Shown: positions 32,892 through 43,978 of the stretch, piece after piece
Position numbering within the stretch: the stretch's first letter is position 1
How the letters are laid out: each line of letters begins with the position of its first letter
NCBI GenBank assembly: GCA_951217055.1
Contig: OX578286.1
Coordinates: 18,237,102 to 18,301,101, forward strand
Origin: Gerris lacustris
Taxonomy: Eukaryota; Arthropoda; Insecta; Hemiptera; Gerridae
Reading direction: 5' to 3'
DNA length: 64,000 nt
Program-made: the position numbers and the translations under genes
The notes under the pieces: model-generated
Database searches by the model: none
Seen by the model: the letters and a program-made list of their open reading frames with translations, nothing else
What the model was told of the DNA's origin: nothing

Positions 32892-33135
32892 GGCACTTCT
32901 TTAGATTGTTACTCCCTTTATAAAAAAGGCAGAAGGGAAGTATAACAATCTAAAAAAGGTGTGCGGAATGTTCTTCTATAGACTGTTACTCTCCTTATAA
33001 AAACAGAAATGTGATCCTTTGTCCCAAAGTAAATTGGACTAAAACATCCTATTGTCTTAATAGTTATTTAGTCAGTCATTTATATTCTTAAAAAAAAACA
33101 TGGGGGGAGGGGGGGTAACAATCTAAAGAAGTACC
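32892..33135. mobile_element. MITE family B, copy 2 (244 bp)
   Basis: Ends are GGCACTTCTTTAGATTGTTA and the complement of GGTACTTCTTTAGATTGTTA. The interior is collinear with 60881-61113. A G-run expansion lies near 33104-33116. The 8-bp flanks (CATAATCA and AACATACT) do not match, unlike copies 3 and 4. Confidence 0.85.
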
Positions 33136-33309
33136 AACATACTCTCATAATAAATAAGATAGTTTGATTAAGAAAAAGAAAACTATTTCTTTTGAAACTA
33201 CTGTACTTCTACAGACAGGCATTATTTTGGTCTGAATAGTTTAGATTTAAAGAATTACTCGTAATCTTGCCAGAGGTAACGTAAAACATGGCCCACTTTA
33301 GTGAGAAGG

Positions 33310-33492
33310 CAGTGGCGTAACTATGGGCCCGCGCGGGCCCGCATTGCGGGGGGCCCCAGTACAAGGGGCCCCAAATTAACGACGAGGGGGCCCCCAGTTC
33401 TAAACGCAAGAGGTTTTTTTTTTTTTTTTGTTTGGCGAGGGCCCCCAAAAAGTTTTTGTTGCGGGGGGGCCGATGCCCTAGCTACTCCACTG
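33310..33492. mobile_element. Short hAT-like element (183 bp)
   Basis: The left end CAGTGGCGTAACTATGGG is mirrored by CCTAGCTACTCCACTG on the right, with mismatches. Flanks GTGAGAAGG (33301-33309) and GTGAGAGG (33493-33500) look like one duplication with an indel. Its interior is GC-rich with an oligo-T run. Its end sequence is related to that of the element at 32216. Confidence 0.75.
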
Positions 33493-33500
33493 GTGAGAGG

Positions 33501-34260
33501 TTTTTAGAAGTGGTACTGATAAGTAATCGTGACAGTCGTCAGTAGAAAATATTTTTTAGTAGAACGTAATAATATTGAGGACAGTTGTGGGTTTAAAGAA
33601 ATTTAATTAAACAAAATGTCAAGCTTAGGAATATCTGAAAGCCTTAACAATTGTAATATTTATTAATAATAGAACATGGGATTAGATTTGATCTTTAACA
33701 AGTATAAAATGGTTAAAAAGTAATAACGGTTTGTAGAGTAAATTAATGTTTTAATTAAAATTTAAATAATATTCGTTGTAAAGGCAACATTCCTGAATGA
33801 AATTAAAAGTAAAAAAGGGTAGTGTTAAAAGTGTTAATTTAGGTGAATAAGTTGCGTGCAAAGGATACATTTAACACCTGGCTTGTAATTAGAGAAACGT
33901 TAGTTTGAGTTATTTCAATGTAATTTAAACTCAAGGTAGGAGTAGAGAAAGAGGGTCTGCAATTGTAATCTAACAATTCATCTGAATACCGTATTAGACG
34001 ATAGTACTTGAAATACCCGCTAGAGAGCATGGACTGTGTTACTGAAGAGTATTAGAATTGTAAACTAAAGTTGGTTTTTTTAGTTTCTATTTTTAGCTTG
34101 CTACGGAACTACGAGATTTGTATTCAAGCCACTTGTTAAAGACATTCAATTTAAATTCTATTCAGCAATTATTCCACTTTTTCCCCCATTCAGTCGAAAT
34201 AGACTATATTCAGGCCATTAAAGAAATCTTATGTTTTTAAATTTTAATTTGAAACTGATA
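33501..34260. other. Spacer, nothing recognised
   Basis: No gene with support. AT-rich. Confidence 0.35.
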
Positions 34261-34268
34261 AAAATGAA

Positions 34269-34478
34269 GGTACTTCTTTAGATTGTTATTCCATGTTTTT
34301 TTTTTCTTTAAGAATATAAATGACTTTGAATAAATAACTATTTGGGACTAAGTAATATCACACTTCTGTTTTTATAAGGGGAGTAACAGTCTAATGAAGA
34401 ATATTCCGTGCACCTTCTTTAAATTGTTACTCCCCTCTGTATTTTTTTTTATACGGGGAGTAACAGTAAAGAAGTGCT
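34269..34478. mobile_element. MITE family B, copy 3 (210 bp), perfect 8-bp duplication
   Basis: Inverted relative to copies 1, 2 and 4. It starts GGTACTTCTTTAGATTGTTA and ends AAAGAAGTGCT. AAAATGAA is found on both sides (34261-34268 and 34479-34486). The nested inverted TTGTTACTCCCC motif is present. Confidence 0.9.
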
Positions 34479-34655
34479 AAAATGAATAAAAAAGTTTCTG
34501 CTCTCTAATAAAGCCATGATATTAAAAAAAGGTTTAGGTATGTTAGTAAAGTAAATGTTGGTAAACAAAGACGATCTATTATCTGAATATTTCTTGCAGT
34601 GCATAAATAAATATTCTAGGTCTTCACCTACTTCACTGTACATATATTGCAGAGT

Positions 34656-35110
34656 TTAATTGCACATTTAACTTCATTGAATTCTACTTTAGCGATTACT
34701 GCACATTTAACTTCATTGAATTCTACTTTAGCGATTGCTGCACATTTAACTTCATTGAATTCTACTATAGCGATTACTGCACATTTAACTTCATTGAATT
34801 CTACTTTAGCGATTGCTGCACATTTAACTTCATTGAATTCTACTATAGCGATTACTGCACATTTAACTTCATTGAATTCTACTATAGCGATTACTGCACA
34901 TTTAACTTCATTGAATTCTACTTTAGCGATTACTGCACATTTAACTTCATTGAATTCTACTATAGCGATTACTTCACATTTAACTTCATTGAATTCTACT
35001 TTAGCGATTACTGCACATTTAACTTCATGTGAATTCTACTTTAGCGATTACTGAACATTTAACTTCATTGAATTCTACTTAAGCGACTACTGCGCATATA
35101 ACTTCATTGA
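34656..35110 (+). repeat. 39-bp tandem array, about 11.5 units
   Basis: The unit contains GCACATTTAACTTCATTGAA then TTCTACTTTAGCGATTACT. Units differ mainly at CTTTAG/CTATAG and GATTAC/GATTGC. One unit has a 1-bp insertion near 35030, and the last two are degenerate. Because 39 is divisible by 3, the array keeps one frame open for about 135 codons as a 13-residue repeat. I treat that as a by-product. Confidence 0.95.
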
Positions 35111-35354
35111 ACGCCATGGTCAAAAGCAACAGAATTTTAACAATCACTCAAAAAAAGCTTAACAAATAGGGGAAAAAAGAGGTTGAGAAGGGATGATGAA
35201 CAACTTAGTAACAAAAAAGTAAAGGTTTAAAAGGTAAAAAGAAATATTTGTAAATATGCAATGAAAATCTCCGCAAAAAAAGACTGAAATTATAAAACAA
35301 ATATTTTGATAACAAACCTGGCGGATGTCAGTGTTTGACTAGGGCAAACATTAA

Positions 35355-35470
35355 CTTTGGTTTATAACCTGAATGGAACACTGAGCATGCGCACAAGGAA
35401 GGAGGGGGAGGGGGGGGGGGGGGACATGCTGTTACGTCTCCACGACTTCATGAAATACATATATTTTCTT
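35355..35470 (+). repeat. Dispersed repeat, partner at about 60030-60147 (inverted)
   Basis: Shares TTGGTTTATAACCTGAA, GCGCACAAGGAAG, a G-rich run, GTTACGTCTCCA and ACTTCATGAA with the complement of 60030-60147. This copy has a longer poly-G run (35408-35423). Confidence 0.65.
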
Positions 35471-37292
35471 TTATCAATATAACCCAAACACGCGTCAAAA
35501 ACGTATGCATGAACCCAGTTTGCTTGAGTGCGGAAGCAGACATATTTTATAATAGACTAATCTTCGCGGGATATTATTACAATATATTGAATGATCTTAT
35601 AATACAGCATTAAGTCAATATATTGTCAAACATACAGGACTAAAGTCACTGATATCATCCCACTAATATAGTAAAAAGGATCTTAATAAACGTTGAATTG
35701 TTGAAATTTGATAGGAAACATAAAGAGCTAAACATTACATTAGGGAATATTTCTTCTTGTCTGTTATCATATGTTTTATCACAACGTTATCACAACTAAC
35801 AGTAGAATCGATACCACTGTAAAAAAGAAAGAAGAAAAAACCAAGAATATAAAAACAGCACTAGAAAAGCATGCTTTTATAGAAATGAAAAACACATTTC
35901 AAGTCTAACATTATTGCCTGCTTGGAGTATGTACACAACTAGGTAGTTACCATGCTTTTAATATTATCAAACATAAAGTACTTCCTGCTTCATTGTCATT
36001 TACTTTAGCCATTTTCCTTTACGACTATTTACCGTAACAAAAAACTTCCAACCCATTTATTCCCTATAGTAATTACTTTCTCTTCAAGACTTATGTTCGT
36101 CTACACTGGCAAGGTATATAAAATGCAAATGTAAATGTTAATATTAACTTAAGTCGAAGTTTATGAAACTCTGGGGAAAGTTAACTCGAAGTTATTTATT
36201 ATATAGTATAGAACATAAGAGATTTGTTTTCATTTAAACACAAAATTATATTTCATTTTGTTTTTTAAATAAAGTGTGTTCTATCTAGTTGAGTAAGAGT
36301 AGAATATAAATTAAAAAAAAAAAATATATATATATATTCTCAAAGAATGAGGAAACGTAAAGAAAAGATTTTAAGGACTGTTACAAGCGCTGTTGTTACC
36401 CAAATGTCTGAAACTGATTTCTATATTGGATTTTTTAAATTCAGACACATGAAAAAATTTAGTTCTTCTAAACGATCAAAATGCTTCTGAGTTTACCGAA
36501 GGTAACGAAAGCGCTGTGATCGTTCGATATGAATTCAATTCAAGAATGAAAACTTAATAAGCTCTGAGAAACCGAAATACCAAAGTATTGATACTCCTAC
36601 TAGCCTTACTCTAATTAGGTAATAATGTTGCTCGTTTAGATCCTTGTTATATCTTACTCTAACAAGATGCTCTCTGCTGGAAGACTTCATGTAATACATT
36701 ATGTTAGTTGATTTACTTTAATAACCAGAAAAATAGCAAATAATTAAACTCTTACTTTCTAGAGTTAAACTTCTAATAATCGTGTTTGTTAAATCCTAAT
36801 AAATGATTCTCCATTTATAACTCTAATATTTAAAAACTCCATTTATATTTAAAGAACTGGAATTGAATTTAACTGTAGATAAATATAATTTTTTTAAAAT
36901 AAATATGAAATCCCATACAAAAGATTATGTAACAATAAACCCTTATCATTATACTTTTAATTTTTTGTCCCTAACACGAATTTAGCCTTAAAATTTAAAG
37001 CTACTGAATAATTAATACAAAAGTATTTATATTATAAAAAAAAAATGTATATATATATATATATTTTTTTTTTTTAATTAAAATAATATAATTTCCTTGT
37101 TTTTGTTCGTCTTTTAAAAAAGTATTTTTAATGAAACATCGTTTGTAAAAACAATTTTAACAACAAAGCCCTAAGTTTTTAAAAAAGGAACCCCGAAAAA
37201 AAAGCTAATTTTTAAATATTAATGTTGTCAAAGGGTAAAATACAATAAGGGTAATACTTCCTTATCGGATCTATATATATATATATATATAA
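35471..37292. other. AT-rich spacer
   Basis: No gene recognised. It contains an A run followed by TA repeats (about 36314-36337 and 37037-37075) and one copy of the GAGTTTACCGAAGGTAACGA motif at about 36488. Confidence 0.4.
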
Positions 37293-37403
37293 TATAGATG
37301 TGATATTCATAACAATATTTCCTCACTTAAAAAAAAAGGATATATATACATATATATCCTTTTTTTTAAGTGAGGAAATATTGTTATGAATATCACATCT
37401 ATA
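37293..37403. repeat. Near-perfect palindrome, about 55-bp arms without a real spacer
   Basis: TATAGATGTGATATTCATAA (from 37293) through TTCCTCACTTAAAAAAAAAG is mirrored base for base down to ATATCACATCTATA (ends 37403). The only visible asymmetry is A-run length. Such palindromes are unstable in genomes and clones, so an assembly fold-back artefact must also be considered. It sits next to (TA)n at about 37271-37290. Confidence 0.85.
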
Positions 37404-37472
37404 TATTCTCTTTTGTTTAGTGAAATACATTTTAATTAAATAATTTCCATAAAATAAAAGCTGGTATCTATA

Positions 37473-38474
37473 CAGGGTGCTCCAAAAGTCTCCCCCCCCC
37501 CTCTTAACTTTTGAACGGTTTGAGATAAATTAATGAAACTTGGGGGATCTCTACCATGCAAAGGGAAGTTTGTTTTCATGCAATCACCCACTAGGGGCAA
37601 CCACCCACTTTGCCCCCAGGCCACCCAACTTCAGAATTTCAAATTGGAATGTATATTTTTGATAGCATATTTGGATTCTACAGCGAAAAATAATAAACTT
37701 TTACTTAAAACTATTTTTTCTATCTCCAATATTTTGCCCCCTACAGGGGAGCAAAGATAGCGAAATAACCCTTCCGAAATAGTAAAAGTAAAAAAATAAC
37801 ACTTAGATCGTTATAAAACCTAAACGGTTTGAAATAAAGTAATGGAACTTGGGGGATCTGTACCATGTAAAGGGAAATGTGAAATTATCCACTCGCGTAC
37901 TAGGGGCAACCACCATTTTGGGCAAAATATTGGAGATAGAAAAAAAAGTTTGTAGTAAAATATTTTTATTTTTTACCGTAGAATCTAAATCTGCTATTAA
38001 GAATATACATTCCAGGTTAAAATTTTGAAGGTAGGTGGTCTGGGGGCAAAATGGGAGGTTGTCCCTACTGCGCGATTGCATGAAAACAAACTTCCCTTTA
38101 CATGGTAAAGATCCCCTAAGTTTCATTAATTTATCTCTAACCGTTTAGATTTTACAACGTAATATCGAAAGGGTTATTTTGCTATCTTTGCCCCCCTGCG
38201 GGGGGCAAAATATTGGAGATAGAAAAAATAGTTTCAACTAAAAGTTTATTATTCTTCACTGTAGAATCCAAATATGCTATCAAAAATAGACACTCCAATT
38301 TGAAATTTTGAAGTTGTGTGACCTGGGGGCAAAGTGGGTGGTTGCCCCTAGTGGGTGATTGCATGAAAACATACTTCCCTTTGCATGGTAGAGATCCCCT
38401 AAGTTTCATTAATTTATCTCAAACCGTTTAAAAGTTAAGAGGGGGGGGGGGGGGGAGACTTTTGGACCACCCTG
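37473..38474. mobile_element. Mariner/Tc-like non-autonomous foldback (1002 bp), TA flanked
   Basis: It begins CAGGGTGCTCCAAAAGTCTC after TA (37471-37472) and ends GAGACTTTTGGACCACCCTG before TA (38475-38476). TA duplication and such CAGGGTG ends are typical of Tc1/mariner-type elements. The interior has three related units of about 300 bp, one on plus (about 37500-37760) and two on minus (about 37810-38126 and 38180-38430). Each contains GGGGCAACCACC-type and TTTTGCCCCC-type blocks. No transposase gene is present. Each unit has an open frame of 75-107 codons beginning MKL(G/R)GSLPCKGK. Shared ancestry of the units alone could explain this. Confidence 0.8.
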
Positions 38475-38609
38475 TATATAGAAATGATTTTTGTTTGTGC
38501 AACAATAAATCGCGTAAAAATTAATCGATTTAGACGATATGTGACACAAAGGGGCATCTCATCATTGGCGACTACTGTATAGTTTCTTGAAATTTCACAC
38601 TTAATATTT

Positions 38610-39060
38610 TTTAAAATGGTGGCCAATATTGCGGATTACCAAAACAAAAGTTTTAATCAGCATGACAAGTTATACATAGTTTAAAGATTTTGAAGAGTGG
38701 GAAAAGAATATGTAATATTATTGAAATTTCATAATAATTAACAATGACAAGATGATAGCCAATATTACGGACGACCAAAGAAAAAGTGTTTAGAGAGCAT
38801 GACATGTTATACAACACTGAAGTCCTTAAGGAAAGTAAGGAAAAGATAGAACTATTCTTACAAAAAATTCATTTTTTTGCCAGCATTTTTTTTAAAACAA
38901 ATGGCCAACATGAGAATGCTAATTAAAAGGTTTTGCTTATATGGCATTTAACATGATATTTTAAAGCTCTTTTCAGGTGCTTAATCATAATTGAATTATT
39001 CCTCAAAAATGTTTTTCTGATAGCCATATTGAAAAGAAATATGGCCGGCATAAGAGCAAC
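38610..39060 (+). repeat. Degenerate tandem repeat, about 140-bp unit, 3-4 units
   Basis: GGTGGCCAATATTGCGGATTAC (near 38620), ATAGCCAATATTACGGACGAC (near 38755), AATGGCCAACATGAGAATGC (near 38900) and TATGGCCGGCATAAGAGC (near 39040) head successive diverged units. Each is followed by an AGCATGACA...TTATACA-like stretch where preserved. Confidence 0.55.
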
Positions 39061-40022
39061 ATGCAAATTTCTCTAAGCCAGTTCTTTATGCACAGCGCCA
39101 ATGCTTCTATATTAGCACCAATACTTTCTAAAATCATTTAATGGTTTTATTACGGACGGTTCGTTTATATTTTGCATTATTATAATAATTATTATTATAA
39201 ACACATAAAAGATTTCTTGTAGGAAAAGAAGCAAGCTACAACTGTTGACACTTAAATGAATTTTATGTAAGATTCCACAAGATTTTCAGATAATTTTAAC
39301 AGTCAGTATTAGCATACAAACAAGTCAAATCTAAACAAATGTACTTATTATAAATAAGGGAAAATTAATTAACTAATTTATCAATAATTTCAAGATAGAA
39401 AGAACTTTTTATATACTACGTTTTTAAATTTTCTGTTGAATCGTATGTAATGTTGTTAATATAATTGTTATTGTTATATAATACATATTGTTAGTGAAAA
39501 AAAATAGTTCCAAATTTATTTACTTCACATAAATGACAACCATCTAGAGAGCTGATCTTAAACCTATAAAAGGACAAATCTTTGTACAACGGATCTCCCT
39601 AAAACCAAATCTAAAGCGTGCCATCGATGTATTTGAAATAATATAAATAATATAATCGATATTTCCTATTTTGCTGTCATTCAATGTTTATCTATCACAA
39701 ATTTGAGACCCATCAAAATGAAGATTGCGTAAATTTGGGACATGGCAAAACAAATAATATAACTTGCGGATTTTTTCCGAACTAACTTTCTGTACAGCAA
39801 AATTTGCTGAAAACCAATTAAATTCTGCTGAAAGATGGCTAAAAGTATTAAAATAATGCATTGTCATCGTGTTCTGAGCTATGCTAAAAGTTTCAAATGT
39901 CTAGCTATTCGGGAAGTTTGTTAGAAATCGATTGCCAGATTTGTACCGGACAAACAAACAAACAAACAAACAAGAAAACAAGCTAATAAAAACGTAGTAA
40001 AAAATATTTACTAAATGTTGTG
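39061..40022. other. AT-rich spacer ending in a repeat remnant and (CAAA)n
   Basis: About 39840-39960 has a GTTTCAAATGTCTAGCTATTC...TTGTTAGAAATCGATTG stretch of the kind found at the ends of several repeats here, followed by (CAAA)n at about 39951-39973. No gene. Confidence 0.4.
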
Positions 40023-40183
40023 GCAAATGTTTGTTAGTGCGTTGACAGGGCGGGAAAGTAATAACAAAATGGAGTGGGGAGCCAATAAGAGCTAAGGATA
40101 TTAAAATCCTAAGGTGTTATTGGCTCGCCTCTCCATTTTCTTTTACTTTCCCACGCTGTCAACGCACTAACAAACATTTTGCA
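40023..40183. mobile_element. Hairpin MITE with about 78-bp arms
   Basis: The arm from 40023 (GCAAATGTTTGTTAGTGCGT, then TGACAGGGCGGGAAAGTAA, ATGGAG, GAGCCAATA) is mirrored to 40183 (TGCAAAATGTTTGTTAGTGCG on the minus strand), leaving a few bases at the centre. A related arm is seen at about 9460-9500. No duplication was identified. Confidence 0.8.
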
Positions 40184-42725
40184 CAAACTACTAGAAACTT
40201 AGGTAAACTAAATATGAGGCATAATATCTAAACCTAGTATTATAGTTAAAATACTTTTTATAATAGAGTTATAACTGCGTAGTTTAATATTACGTAGGAG
40301 TGTTATTATGCTTTAAGTATGATCTACTCTTCTCGACATAGTTCAGAGTTCTATATATTGAATTTGAGATGCCAGCTTTGTACTGCTATATATATTATAC
40401 AATTTTCTTTCTATACATGCACTTTCCAATGAATATGTATGAAATGGTTTACCACTAATCTTAAATGAATATATTTTGCTATTAATCTATGTTAATGTAT
40501 GTTTGCTGTCAAAGATTTTACCTGGTAGTCGTAGTGCTTTAATTTAAGTACAAAAAATAACTCTAATTCTTATACCTTTAATGAGATAAGCTTATTCGTG
40601 TTAAATCATTCATTAAAAAAAAAAAAATAAATAAAACAATAAATAAATAAAATGTATAGAATATTGTTTAATTTTAATAAAAGGTTCTTTGATATAACCG
40701 TAATCGTTTTGGTATTTAAATTTGAACTATACTAATATTAATTGATTTATGATTTAATTATTTATTTAGAGATAATACTGTTGTACAAGAAATACTTAAA
40801 AGAAAAAAGTTTACAAAAACCAACCAATTTTGAAAATTTAATCATCCTTCCCCCTACCCTTCATTTTACTCAAGAGGTAGGGGGGGGGGGGGTTATACGA
40901 GACACCCCCACTCCCTAACCCCCCTCCAAAACAACCTATCACCCTTCTCATTCCCCACCCACTTTATAGTACAACTCCAACACAGTCAGTCTCTCGCTGG
41001 ACGCGGTACAGTGAGCATCTGTTGAGGTAAAGCTCCCTAATGGGAGTTTCATCTAAACATTTCGACGCGTAAATTATAACTTTTTCATTTTCATTGGACC
41101 ATTTTTTTGCTGAAATAATATAAATCTGGTAGCTGAATATTTTTCAAAAAAGGTAAGCCTTAAACAATAAATTTTGTTACATGCATAATTAATAAAAACA
41201 ATTATGCATATAATTAGAATATAATTAAGGGGAAAAATGATGTTATAATTTTATTGTGACCCTAATAAGAGATCGTATATAATATTTGTTTCACAATATT
41301 AACCATCTAATTTGTAATTTATATAAAATATTGCAATATATACACAAAAACATATTATATAACATTTGTTCCTATGAATGGATGGTATTTTCCCATTTGC
41401 CGTGGGAACTTCAACCCACTTAGAAGCGATCATCAAAATTGTTACATTACATATAACGCACTAATATGGGTGTATTCAGATTTATACCCTATTGGGTATG
41501 TATTCTCCTAATACCCTATTGTTAGCGCCTTTATTAGACTTTAGTTTTAAGATTCTTAGTCTTGTATATTGCAACAATTAGACAATCAAAATTGGTAATG
41601 CATCAACTAAATTAAAATAGGAAATTTGTTACACAATAAACATATTGTGAATATCTAAGCAAGGTACCTTAAAACATAATATAACCCTTATATTATGAAA
41701 TTCATCAAGAATCATCTAGAACTTTCTCTTTTTCTCTTGTGCTTACTCATTATTCACATTTATTCTGTATTTTTTATTGAATAAAGCTCAAAGAGAATTT
41801 AATATAATAGATCGAATGATAGAATTATGTTATTTTTATTTAAATAAAATGAAATTATAACCCATATACAATATAAAACATATTGAAGAAGAAAATTATT
41901 TTAAAAAATCAGAAAATAAACATATTATTGTTCCTAAGTAAGTTTCATCTATATTAGCACCTCTGAGTTTAATTATATTAGTAGCAATTTTTTAAAATAT
42001 TTATATATTTTTATTTTTTTACTTTTCCATACATGCAACTTTTATGTAGAAAGTATGAATAACCCTCTAATTAAAATTTTGTGGTGTTTTACTAAACAAA
42101 AAACTATTCATATGAATTTTAGTTTTATTAAAAAAACGGTTCGGACTACTTTTATTTAAATTATGGATATTTATCTGAGAATGGAACTTAAAAACTTAAA
42201 TATGAATGATGTTAATCGTACCTAAATATTAAGAGTTGGAACTATCACAAAACAAATATGTTTTCTAGTTTTCTGGAAATAATTAAAAAAAAAGAAAAGT
42301 TAATTATACATAGAACATATATTATTATATACATAAAACATACAATTAACCGTTCAATCGGGCCTTTAGGTTCTTCTTAAATTGTGTGAATATACGTGAG
42401 TAATTTTTAGTGAAAGAATCTCTATTACATAAACTCTAAAAATAAACAGGAACGTATGCATTGCTTCACAATAAACTAATATCCTCCCGGTTTATCCAAT
42501 TTCCTGAGCTTCAACCTTCAGACGAATCTTCCTTTTTAATTATTACTCTAGTCTAACACTAAAATGTCGTGTTATTTGTTCAAGAAGATAACAGAGTTAA
42601 TGATAAGTTTGAGGTTTCCTGTATTGATTTTAAACTGGGTGTCTTAAGATTGACTATTACGAAAAATCCAATCCGGAAGTGTCTTTCCTTTCAAGAGGTA
42701 TAAAAATATCTAGTAACTGCGGGGA

Positions 42726-42767
<42 letters not shown>

Positions 42768-43443
42768 CGTATTCAGCTCAAACACAATAGGAGGTAATAA
42801 CTCACGAAAAAATGGAACTGTCTTTTTATTCATCACAAAGAAAGGATGACAATAAAAAAAAAAAAAACTTTTTTTTTGACCCACAGATAGCTTCTGCTTG
42901 TCTATGCTTCAATGTCTATCTATACCGAACTATTGATGAATGCAGTGTATGGTAAGGTTATGGAACGATCAGGCTTAAAAACCTTGGTTGGGACATATGA
43001 CCATTAAATTAAAGCGGTTAAACGTGATCTTTTTCAAATGGGATTCCCTCCTCTTTTATGCAACCTGATACTCTTTCACATGACTTATGAACCCATAAAC
43101 TACGAGCACAATGCTTTCGAATGGAATGGAACCGCTGTTTAGTACTAGACTAGACTGGAGGCTTCAAGTAAAATTGGGTGGAAGTAAAAACGGATATTGC
43201 TTTTCACTCGCTGGAAAGAAGGGAAAGATTTATTTCAGTTCATGTCTTATCACTCTTTGTTATTCTACTTGACTATTTGTAGGTTACAATGTTTAGAATG
43301 CACGTTCACACTTGAATTATTATTTATAATAGTGTATATAATAACATTGCTTCACACAAATACAGTCAACAAATAACTGTTGCTTATACTTGCTTTTCAA
43401 CGAAATGAACATGTTATATCTTTCCAATTTATTATTGACAATA
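40184..43443. other. Long AT-rich stretch without a recognised gene
   Basis: It holds a C-rich/poly-G patch (40848-40958) leading into a promoter-like segment (listed separately) and a run of about 37 A at 42728-42764. Remaining open frames are short and A/T driven. Confidence 0.4.
40960..41031 (+). promoter_or_regulatory. Possible core promoter and first-exon donor
   Basis: TTTATA at 40963-40968 lies 25 bp before an arthropod initiator-like TCAGT (40986-40990), and GAG|GTAAAG at about 41023-41031 resembles a splice donor. The segment is clearly less AT-rich than its surroundings. The TATA spacing is slightly short and no coding exon was found nearby, so this is weak. Confidence 0.25.
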
Positions 43444-43978
43444 TAGTCCAGGAGTCATAAAAGGGATTTACTAACATCAATCTAGAGTTTTGTACACGAG
43501 TTAATTTTTTGCTGTCATCCTAAAATATATGGTTGGCAAATTTCGTCGGCGAGACATAACTTACCCATAAGATATTAGTCTAGTCATGTCCCACCCATGT
43601 TGGTGAACAAGGTTATTTTCATGGTCCTGAGTAAAATAAATAGTTAGACCAACAATTCAGTTGATATTAGTTTGTCACTTTATAGGTCAGTTAATTAAAA
43701 ATTTCAACTAACATCAAGTGGCAAACTAACATCAACTGAATTTTTGGTCAAATAACTAATTTTTTTAGTCAGGATCATGAAAATTACCTTGTCCGCCAAC
43801 ATGGGTGGGACATGACCGCTCTCCACCGGTCTTTTATTAACAGCATATGGGCAAGTAATGTCCCACGGATGAACTTTGCCGACACCATATTCTAGGAGGA
43901 TACCAAAAAATTAACACATACAATAAATTCTAGTTTGATGTTAGTAAGTCACAATTATGCACGCTACCTCTTGGACTA
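43444..43978. mobile_element. Foldback element family D, copy 1 (535 bp)
   Basis: The two halves are imperfect reverse complements from TAGTCCAGGAG (43444) to CTCTTGGACTA (43978). Matched landmarks are ACATGGGTGGGACATGAC with GTCATGTCCCACCCATGT, and TTCAGTTGATATTAGTTTG with its complement near 43720. The only internal break is a short centre near 43690. Copy 2 is at 62081-62665 and a terminal fragment is at about 56407. No ORF and no clear target duplication. Confidence 0.8.

Noticed and set aside
34647..35054. 135-codon frame over the 39-bp array
   Set aside because: It is open only because the unit length is a multiple of three. It has no start context and no unique sequence.
42657..42884. 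75-codon Phe-rich minus-strand frame
   Set aside because: It runs through a 37-A tract and carries no information beyond it.
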